Of a stretch of DNA of 64,000 nucleotides, positions 31,827 through 41,200 are shown piece by piece (position 1 is the stretch's first letter; each line of letters opens with the position of its first letter). The notes beneath the pieces were generated by a model. It was given only the letters and a program-made list of their open reading frames with translations, ran no database searches and was not told the DNA's origin. Source of the stretch: Durusdinium trenchii (taxonomy: Eukaryota; Sar; Dinophyceae; Suessiales; Symbiodiniaceae); NCBI GenBank assembly GCA_963970005.1, contig CAXAMN010005169.1, forward strand, positions 168,874 through 232,873, read 5' to 3'. Position numbers and translations under genes: made by a program.

Positions 31827-32637
31827 CACGACTCGTTACATTACCTCTCAATACCCTCCGCCTTATACAACGTACCCTCTCGGCTGGACTTCGGGCTGTA
31901 TCGTGGCTCTCTACTAGAGAATATTGTGGCAGAACACTCGCGCAAGTACACTCACTACACTTTCTTATTCATTTCGTCTCCCCCAGACAAGCTTATCGAC
32001 GTATCCGAGTTGGCGACTTACTAGAGTTGTGCGGTTTCCATCATGCTGTCCGCATAGAAGAGGCTATGCGTGCACTTCTGCGCACACTCAAAGATTACAA
32101 AGATTGGGAAACACCCAGGCTCCTGGCGGAGGATGACTCCAGTTCAATGATCCTCACAAATGACCTGCCTGGACTGCTAGCTGTTCCACCAACATTTTGG
32201 AACTTGTGTCAGCGAGTCATGACCTTCCGTCAGCAGCGTCCTACTAACCTCCCAGTGTCAACACGCCGACTTCATAGTTGGCATCTCAACAGCTGGTACC
32301 CAGATGCAATCACCAATGCCCACAAATCAGGGATCATACGATCCCTTCTCCGTACAGCTCCAGTCCTCCTTCAGGAAACTAAATGGACAGAGGTACAGCT
32401 ACAGCATCTCCTCCATGCTTGGCCAGATGTAAAAGTTGCTACCACCTTTGCGAAACAAGACCCAAACCCTCAGGCAGGGGGTGGCTATCCTCATTCCTGC
32501 AGGGTGGGAGCTCAATAGCCACAAGGTATTAGTGGAACACTATGCAGTAGCAGCCTGTGTAGCCTTCCAGGCCTGTCCTGTATGGATGGTTTCGGTCTAC
32601 ATGCCCCCCAAAGTCCCAAGACCCTGGTAGATCAAAT
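31823..32637 (+). pseudogene. Endonuclease N-terminal half, preceded by unknown domain
   Basis: Starts at ATGA overlapping the previous stop. The first about 150 residues are unrecognised. Then LHSWHLNSW and APVLLQETKWTEVQ begin an apurinic-type endonuclease; the Glu of LLQETKW is the expected metal ligand. At about 32475 the frame changes by one base in a G-run (QAGGG), and GVAILIPAGWELNSH continues in another frame to VYMPPK before a stop at 32628-32630. Endonuclease homology resumes at 32960 after a tandem-repeat insertion. Confidence 0.7.
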
Positions 32638-32682
32638 TTTCCAGGCTCTACTCACCCTGGAAACACACCCTCTGGAAACCAT

Positions 32683-32966
32683 AGCTTAAAAGCCACCATT
32701 GTTTTGAGGACCACAATGACGAGATCTTTGCTTAGTGGCCTTGGGTCTTCTCTTTGTGGAGGGGACGGCCGGAACCTAAAGCTTAAATTCCACCATTGTT
32801 TGGAGGACATCGGCGACGAGATTTTTACTTGGTGGCTTTGGGCCTTCTCTTTGTGGAGAGGACGGCCGGAACCTAAAGCTTAAATTCCACCATTGATTGG
32901 AGGACCACAGCGACGAGATCTTTGCTTGGTGGCTTTGGGTCTTCTCTTTGTGGAGGGGACGGCCGT
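32683..32966 (+). repeat. 96-bp tandem repeat, three copies, inserted in the endonuclease
   Basis: Units start at about 32685, 32782 and 32878 (GCTTAAATTCCACCATTG), each ending GTGGAGGGGACGGCC. Reading frames before it (ETHPLET, in the frame of LVDQIFQALLTL) and after it (VFIGGDFN) join into normal endonuclease sequence, so the block is an insertion of about 285 bp. Confidence 0.85.
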
Positions 32967-33917
32967 CTTCATCGGAGGCGATTTCAATAGATGCGATCAG
33001 CACCATCCACAAGCGTGGGAAGACTTTCTGGGACAACTCGGGGCTACGGACGTCGATTCTACCTTTCCCACATATCGCTTTGGAGATCAGCAAGAATCGC
33101 CCCTGGACCGATTTTTGGTACCAAGCTTTTTCCTAGACACTGCGCAACTCCACGTCCGAGTTGCAGGCCGTTATCGGGTTAACACCTGTCACCACAAAGC
33201 CATTACGGCTTTTTTAACAATGAAGCCTCGCATCCACAATCTGAAAAGCACTGTACTATTCCAACGAAAGTCTTTCTGGATCCCACGGCTTTTGCTGTAG
33301 GGGAAGTCGCAGCAAAACGACAACAGGCTCTGCACCTACTTCGGCGAAACATCTCTCTAGCTCAGGAAAGTTGCACAGTTCGTATACCGTTGTCCATGCA
33401 TGCCAGAGCTTTGGTATGGAGCTGGTGGAGAAATTCTTCCAAAGTCTTTAAACATCTTTCACCCCTCACAAAGCTCCATAAACGGCTGGGCCAAGGCCAA
33501 CCAGTGCACACAAACCGAGAAGTCCTTCGACTTTTTTTTTGGAACAGAGTGGGCTGGTTGAGCTATTACAACCATCCATGGCCCAAGCAGCATGACCAAT
33601 CTCCTGTTCCTGCAGAAGTTGTAGCTACAGCACTGCAATCGGCGGAAATTTCTACGACTTTTCTCTCTCACCTACCCTTTGGACAAGAGCATACAGACTC
33701 TGCACGTCCAGCGCGACGACAGAGATTATTCTGGGATCGTCTCAAAACCCACGGGGCACGTTTTACCACGGTTCTCTCTTACAAAAAGATGGCAAAGAAT
33801 GCAAAACTGCAAAAGAGAATGATGAGGCAATGCTTGCCACACATGAAAGATCACAGGCCTTATGAGGTCTGGCGCAATGCGACCAGCCTGAAAGAGGTGC
33901 TCCCCAGGCAAGGAGAT
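32960..33917 (+). pseudogene. Endonuclease C-terminal half and following linker
   Basis: VFIGGDFNRCDQHH (metal/substrate Asp and Asn), SPLDRFLVPSF and TCHHKAI (catalytic His) are the remaining apurinic-type endonuclease motifs. Near 33270-33300 the frame changes: LDPTAFAVGEVAAKRQQ continues into a linker (33390-33917: SMHARALVWSWWRNSSKVF, VEVWRN-like PYEVWRNATSLKEV) expected before an RT domain. The RT itself is missing; sequence similar to the LRR-array flank starts near 33917, followed by the Copia-2 insertion at 33930. Confidence 0.7.
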
Positions 33918-33924
33918 TACGTAC

Positions 33925-33929
33925 AAGGC
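33925..33929 (+). other. Target site duplication AAGGC, left
   Basis: Direct 5-bp repeat with 44975-44979 flanking Copia-2. Five bases is the usual Copia target duplication. Confidence 0.92.
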
Positions 33930-34401
33930 GTGAAAGTTTGACACACAAACTCCTGACGGAAAATCAAAAGCTCTCGTGCTCAAAACACCTAGTCAGTCAA
34001 GTGTCTCAACGACCCGAGTCGAAAACGAAAGAAAAAGCAGGCAAAAGACACGCACACTTTTCGCCGCACACTTGAGCCAAAGTGACGAACGTTCTCCAAG
34101 GTTCACAAATGTTCTCGGGACATTTGTGGACATGCAAAACCATACTCAAAACAGTTCTACGCTTCACAAAGGTTCTAAAAACAGTTGGAAACAACTAAGA
34201 GCATAGTCTAAACATCTTCGGGTGTTCTCGGACACCTCATACACAAACTACAAACATATGGAAACATTGAAAGGGATCTTTCAATGTCCTCAAAAGCTAA
34301 CGAACGTCATTCAAACAAGCCAAAACTCTCCACGGCTTTCTTTGCGGTCTCTAAACAAGTGGTATGGAGTCTTCGCTCCTCAGTACTATAAATTCTCACA
34401 C
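33930..34401 (-). repeat. Copia-2 3' LTR (472 bp)
   Basis: About 99 percent identical to 44502-44974; it differs by one base in an A-run (AAAAA versus AAAAAA before CAGTTGG), GAAAACG versus GAACACG and CCACGG versus CCATGG. Confidence 0.95.
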
Positions 34402-34409
34402 CCCCTTTC
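34402..34409 (-). other. Copia-2 polypurine tract
   Basis: Minus-strand GAAAGGGGG directly before the 3' LTR, the expected plus-strand primer site. Confidence 0.75.
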
Positions 34410-35291
34410 GAAGCTCACATGCCACTTTGGACAGTGGTCACTCGCTGTTCCAGTAAGCGCTTGCGCTCACAGCAGCTACACAAACCAAAAGAGGTGACTT
34501 TCTTGCCTCGCAAGTATTGGCATTGGCGGTCAAGGTGGAATTTGGACCCAGTCGAGGTCACAAAAACCTCAAGTACCTTGTTCACTGCATTCATCTTCAT
34601 CCACTCGGAGGTTGCAGTGTTCTCAACACCACTCGGCCGGCCAGCAGCGCTCGAAGCAGCAGCACCTGTAGAAGCAGCAGCAGAAACTTTTTCTCTCAAC
34701 AGCGGCTCTTGCTTCTCTGGCTTATCGGCCATCATCCTCTTCGGTCCCAAAAGGCTCTTCGCCATTCCAGCAGCGCCAAAAAGCTTCACAAGCAAACTCA
34801 GCGCGCCATACAACGCCAGCGCAGCAATGCAGCTGCCCTCAAACGACAACATGGCTTCCCGCGCGGACGCCCCACACACACAAACGGCTGCGGAAAAGTT
34901 CGGCGAAGAAAAGTTCCCCGAAAGGAAAGAAAAGATAGGAAGGGACGACTCAAGGGTCATTTCGACATGAGCACGGCTTCCTGAAAAACAGTCTCCCTGT
35001 TCAACTGATTTCAAGTCTCTCGAAGTAAGGTGGTCACACAGACCGAGACAAGATTCATGAAGTACCTTTGCCAAAAACCTGATCCAATTTCATCGACTCT
35101 CGACAGACTCTACAGTGAACAGTCTAGAAGGTGTGAACAATCACAGTTCAAAAGCTATTGAATTCCAGCGGCATCTCATGCACACGTATTTTTACATCGA
35201 TCATCGGAAGCTTCATCCGCAAGTGTCATCAAGCTATCTGCGCAGCAACAAAAGCAAAGGCTCTCAGCAGTCGGTTGCTCAGCTTGGGTCC

Positions 35292-38200
35292 TCACCTCAA
35301 GGATGCACAGATGCAAAAACTCTTCACAAGAAAACGAGCAAATTTCATTGAGTACCTTTCAGTATCATGGTAATCAACTGCATTGAATGGTGCATGACTC
35401 TCATTGCAACGACATTGAAAGCGAGAGTTCAACCGCTGACTCAAAAACGAGTTGGAACTCTGAATCCTGAAAATTTTGCCAATTCGAAGTCCACTCTGGG
35501 TTTCCAATCCCATTGAACAAGCATGACATTCACTCTGATATGCCATTCCGTGCTTTTCGAAGAAATTCTGAAGATCTCGACTCTTCCAGTATTGGTTGCT
35601 TCTCGGCAGTTCGAACGAAACAGTGACGGACACTCCATCAGATGACTTGATCTCATCAAGATACTTTCCAGATGACTTCAACAGATAGAAGAACTCTTTC
35701 TCGTGCTTCTCATTCCTTCCCAAAAAATTCAAGAGAGGGGATCCGCCTTTGCAAGGAAGAGAGATGTGCACGAGACATGCCACCTGAGATCCATGCGGGC
35801 ATCGACTGAATCCATCACGGAGCAGGGTCAGCACCTTATTGCGAACTCCGATCTCCTGGAGGTTTGCATGGATTCCTATGTATCGAACATAGTCAACTTC
35901 TCGACAAGATCTTGCAATGACTGACTCTTTGCCACAAGCTACTTCTAGCACAGTATATCGAGGGTACCTGAGTTGATCCGACTCTCGGATGATTGAAACG
36001 GCTGAGTCACACTCAAAGGTCACTCTTGACAACGTTTCGTTTGAACATCTTAGCATCACACTTCGCGGGGGCATTGAGGCCAACAGCGAAAAGATGGTCA
36101 CATTCTGCTCAGCTGTCAACACTCCAGTACCATGGCATGCGATGCAGCATTGAACCGGTCTGGATGTCCCTGAACTGGCCACTGAACTTCCAGTTTGGCC
36201 CATTGGTGTCGAAGTGTGTTGAGATCCTAATCCCATGATCCTTGTGATGTCGCTGGTCGAACCGATCGGCGATTCCACTGAAGCTGGCGCTCCCCAATCA
36301 ATGAGCGGCCTTGCCGGTGCAGACTTCGGCAAAACAGGCGCCACCATTGGAGACTTGGGTACCTCAGCTGGTCCCGTCACAGGGGATCCGATCTCAGTTG
36401 GAGGAGGCGGTGGTTCCTGATGAGCTGTAGGCGGGCTATCCAACGGCGGTGGAGGAGGCTTTGGACTCACCTTCGGTGACACACTCTCCTCAACAGTCTG
36501 CTCTGGCAATCCCTCAGGGTGCTTCATGGGCGACGGATCCTTTGTCCGCTCTACCCCACTTGGCTTCGGCTCTGCCGGAGTTGCAGCATCGACCAGAGTT
36601 GGGCTAACTGATCGAAAGGCTTCACTCGGAGTCTTTGGAGCCGTCTTTGGAGGGGTCTTGGGAGGTTCAATCCCAATTGCCTTCGGAACAGGCGCTGGTG
36701 CCTTCGCAGCCTCACTCTTTGGAGCCTCGCTCGCAGGTGTTGTCTTTGCAACTTCCTTTGCAGGAGTCTTGGGCTTCTCAGCTGGCTTCTTCGGAGGAGT
36801 CTTCGGAGCAACTGGCATCGCCTTCTTCTTCGGCGGAGGTGGCATGGGTCTCTTCGGTGGTGTTTTCGGTGGTGGAACCGGAGGAGGGCGCTTTGGCGCC
36901 GCTTCGCTGGGTCTCGCTCGGCTTTTGCGGGGGTCCTCCGCTAGCGGCCGCATATAGCTTGGCCGATCGCGGTTCTCCTTCGTGAAGGGCTTCATCTCCA
37001 ACCTCTTGCGCTTCCTGCGCAGCTCTTCTTTGAGATCACCGGTCTCCTCTCCATCATCTCGAGGCCATACCTCATCCGATGTCTCATAGCCCTGCTTCCT
37101 CTGGGGCTCTTCGCTCTTCCTCTTCTTCAGCAACAGTCTCAGCCGCTCCTCGGCTGACATACCTGGAGCTGTTGGGATCGGCAGTGCATACTTGGGCGCA
37201 ACAGGGGTGTAGCCAACCTGCGACACACTGTCGCCTGGGCTGATCTTTGAGCTCAAAGGATTCTCAAATCCATAGTTGGGCAATGCATCACCTCGAAGGT
37301 CTTCATCGCTCTTTGGATCGATCCGCTGACTCAATTGGATCTTCCCAGTGGTCAAACTCACTGACCTTTGTCCCTGGATGCACGCAGCTGCCACATGGCC
37401 ATAGTTGCCACAGATCCTGCACTTCAGGTTGTTGACTGGCCGAAAACTGAAGCCACTGAAGGCCCCAATCATCCTTGGCTTGGGCGCCTCATTGGGGCCA
37501 CGCAAGGGGACCTCCACTCTTCGGCCGCGACGAGCATCGAAGAAGCCACGCACTGTGCCACGAGGACGTGGCATTGCCTTGCTCTTCACCTTTGCCTTCG
37601 CCTTGGCTTTCGGACGTGGAGGTACTCCATCCGACTCTTCATCCTCATCTTTCACACTCTTCGCCTTGCGCTTCTTTGCAAGACGCTTTGGAGCTCGCTT
37701 CACCTCGGCATTTGGACCAAACAAAGTCCGCCGCAAGCTCTTGAGCAGCTTGATCCTCGTCACTCGAGACGGCTTGGAAGCAACGGAACTCTTCTTGGAG
37801 CGTGAAGGGGTAGCTGAAACACCACACAGTGATCCAGCTTCTGCAGTGCCTGCCTCAGCTGGAGCCTTTGGCTGGACCTCACCGGTCAACACCACTGGGG
37901 CAGAAGGTTCTGCTGGAGCTTCATGAACAGGATCTGGATCCGCAGGAGATGTAGGTGCCTCAGTTGCTGGAGCCGCAGATGCCTCAACAGCTGGAACAGG
38001 AGGTACCTCGGCGGCTGGAGCCGACACAGGCTCTGTAGGATTCGAAGGAGCCACCACAGGCTCTGCGGGAACCGTTGCAGGTTCAGCAGCTGGACTGGCC
38101 TTCCTCAAAGGTTCGCCGGTCGTCCAATCCACACGAGTGGTCGCTTCCGAACGAAGGTCATCTTCTCCATCCATCGCTGCGGGTTCCGGAAGCGCGTACC

Positions 38201-41200
38201 TAGGTACCTGAGCGGCGAGTTGAGCCACCTCGTGGTCCAGAACAGCTGCAGGAGGAACACATAGTTCGAAACAGCTGCGGAACAGTGCAAAGCAGACTCT
38301 CAGCTCTTGCAAGCAAGTCCAAAAACTAAACATGACTGAAAACATGTGTGAAATCCAACAAATCCATGAAATCCATGAAGTCCAAAAAGTCCATACTGAA
38401 AACAAAGGCTTTCTCAAAGCTAGCAGTACTTTGACATGTTGACTCTCAACAAGATTGTGGACATGTTGACTCCCAACATCGTGCTGCTGCCCCCTTTCAA
38501 GATGATCACCACACAGGCAACATTGCCTAAACACAAGCGCATGGAGAAACCCTTGAAAGGATGTGTCGACGATGCTGCTCACCGCAGCGGTTCGCAAGGG
38601 CACAAAACCTAACAGCACGCGATGCTTCAGGAAGGTTGCCAACGCCAAACACTTTGTCAAAGCATCCGCCGGGTTCTCAGTACCGGGAACATGAGCACAC
38701 TCGAGGATTCCTTTGGCCATGAGCTCGCGAAGCCAACAAATCCGAATCTCCACATGGCGCGAACGGCGCTGCAAATCAGAAGCCTCGAGGATCATCTTCC
38801 CACTCAGGGAATCTGTGAGCCATGCCAAACAAAGGGAGGTGACTTGCACAAGACCTAACGCCTTGAGGACCTGGAAGACAGTCCTGGACAAACCAAGTCC
38901 TTCCTGGATGCCTTCCTGGCCTGCGGAAAGCTCTGCCTCGCACGAACTCAAGGTCACCGATCCCTGATGCCGGCTGAACGCTTTCAACAGCACACCACGG
39001 TACACAAGACACACACCTGTGATGCTGCGGCGGTTCGTACTCCGCATGGGAGCAAAGCCTGCATCAGTGTAGACCAGCAGCGTCTCTGCATGGTCGGGAA
39101 GCTCACCTTCGGTTGGAAAGCGTTGTCCAACCTTCATGTCGGTGATCAAGTACCTGAGAACCATTCGAAGTGCCTTCTCATGGCCTGGCTTTGGAGATGC
39201 CTGGCCCGTGGAGAGCAAACCGACAAGGACCAACAAATCCAACCTGGTTTGGCACATCCACGACAGACGACCCAGGATTCTCCTGAACCGTGCATGCGCC
39301 TCGGCACTAATGGGTTCCTGCTCAATCGTCTCCTCGATGGCTGGCCGGATGTCAGGGAACGTGGTGCTCCCTTTCTCGATTCCGAACTCACGGAAACATT
39401 CATCCATGTAGTCAGGGTCAACAGACAAATACAAAGCAGCATCACCTGCCTTCCTTGAGATTGTCCGGCCAAGAAAACGCAGCGAGCCATCCTTCGCAGA
39501 TGCGAGTGGGATTCTTCCAGTCTCTCGGATCTTCACATGCTTCGCAAGCAGATCAAAAACGATCTTGTAGGATGCCTCCTTTGGAGTAGCAACGAGAACG
39601 TCATCAACATAGCAGATCAGAACAACTGGTGCTCCACCAACTGAACCGGCATAGAGGCAAGGCTCAGTGACGCTGGACTCAAGACCTGCCTCGCGAACGA
39701 TGCGAGCAAAGAAGGATGCCCATGCGAGCGAACCCACTCTGAGTCCATTCAAGCCTTTCTTGGCCTCAAGGTAGACTGGTTCATTGGCGTCATTGTCCCT
39801 GGAAACGGAAGTGGGAAGCCGAACGACGACATGGTGCTTTTCCAAAGGCGCGTTCATGAATGCCTGACTCACGTCGATGGCAAACAAGCCCATCGGGGGA
39901 CAACCCCAGGCTCCACAAGCCATACCTAGGAGCACACGCAGTGACTCCACTGAGGGCGTTGGGCTGCTGATGCCCTGGGCCCTGGCGGTTGCAGCGCCAC
40001 GCGCTATATCTTTCACAACCATGCGGGCTCTCACTCCCTCGTCAGCCTCCGGTTTTTCGCCCGTTACCCATCGACAGGGTATAGGGCTGGTGCCAAACTC
40101 TGCACAAAACCTTTCCATCTCCTTCTGCGTGAGGACGTTTCCTGCTCTAACTCCTGTGAGTCCCTCGATCTCCTTGACCATGGCTCGGAAGGTACCTGAA
40201 GGACTCAACTCCACAAGAGTGGTGTCGGAGACAGCACCTGACGGTTTCGAAAGTCGGACTGGGGTGCCGCACAGGTTCACCCTCTGGTACTCACCAGGTC
40301 CGTCCCAGTCGAAACGAATGGAGCAAACGAAACTCCCATCCAGTTCCAACATTGAGTCCACCATCTCGGAGTCTTCAAGGAGGTCGCCAGACATCTCAAT
40401 GTCTTCAGGCTCATCCATGGGGACGTCGTGATCCTTCTCAAGGTCACTGGGCGCATAGTCCATCTCAGCCGCATAGTCTGCCAGTTCATCTTCGACTGCC
40501 TTTGGAGGGTCACGGTACGAAGTTGCCTTCTCAACATGCATCGAACTGGCTTCAAGGAACTGTGCCTGGCTCTTCTTGCACTTTGCACTGTGGCGAATTC
40601 CAGGCGCCACCATGCCGCTGTCACAAGATGGACAGCCCCTTGTGGGAGCCATTCCCTTTGGCAAACCTGGGATCACAGCAACGTCCTTGGCCTTAACTGG
40701 CGGTAGTTCCTGAGGTTCTTGAGGTTCCTGAGGAACTAAGTCACGAACTTCTTCATCTGCAACTGGTGCTGGAACGGGAGGTTTCTTGTCTTCTTGCTTC
40801 TTCTCATCACCTCGCCTCAACCAGTTGCGATAACGCTCATAGCACTTGACAGAGTGCTTGCCTTTGCGGGTTGCGCAGGCAGTGCAGTCATCCGTGTTGC
40901 CAAACTTGTCCAACCAATGACGGGGAGGTGGAATGCTATCCGGCAACTTTGCAAAGTCCTCAGGGATGATCTCCACTGGCGATTGGTCTTCGATTGGGCC
41001 TGGAGGCGGTTCAGAACCGGTCCTCCTGAGAAAGCGACCTACCAAATCCATGGGGTAGGTGATGGGAAAGACAAATTTCAAACTCTTCGCTTGGAAATAT
41101 TTCAAATCATCTTCAATCTTGGCGACAACGAAATGAGAAAAAGAATTCCTGACAGGGTAAAGGTAGCCTGCACTCACAAAGCGGCCCACACTTGGTACAC

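Larger units (their letters stand above)
27436..33917 (+). mobile_element. Damaged non-LTR retroelement with DNA methyltransferase and endonuclease
   Basis: Successive frames on the plus strand encode an RT C-terminal region with a Cys/His knuckle (27440-28900), a DNMT3-like cytosine methyltransferase (29300-30500), an uncharacterised segment (31065-31900) and an apurinic-type endonuclease (32290-33290) with a following tail to 33917. In LINE elements the endonuclease normally precedes the RT, so this stretch may be the end of one copy followed by the start of a second, or an unusual gene order. Left and right ends abut unrelated LRR-module sequence. Capture of methyltransferases by retrotransposons of Symbiodinium has been described (de Mendoza and colleagues, 2018); this copy fits that class. 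At least three frameshifts and a tandem-repeat insertion mean it is not active. Confidence 0.8.

Noticed and set aside
34415..35074. A 219-codon minus-strand frame beyond the polyprotein, with Cys near its end
   Set aside because: It lies between the polyprotein stop and the 3' LTR. It may be a small accessory frame or a leftover, with no recognisable motif; not strong enough to call a gene.
36526..37926. Gly/Phe-rich and Ser-rich plus-strand frames
   Set aside because: They are antisense to the Pro/Lys-rich linker of the Copia-2 polyprotein.
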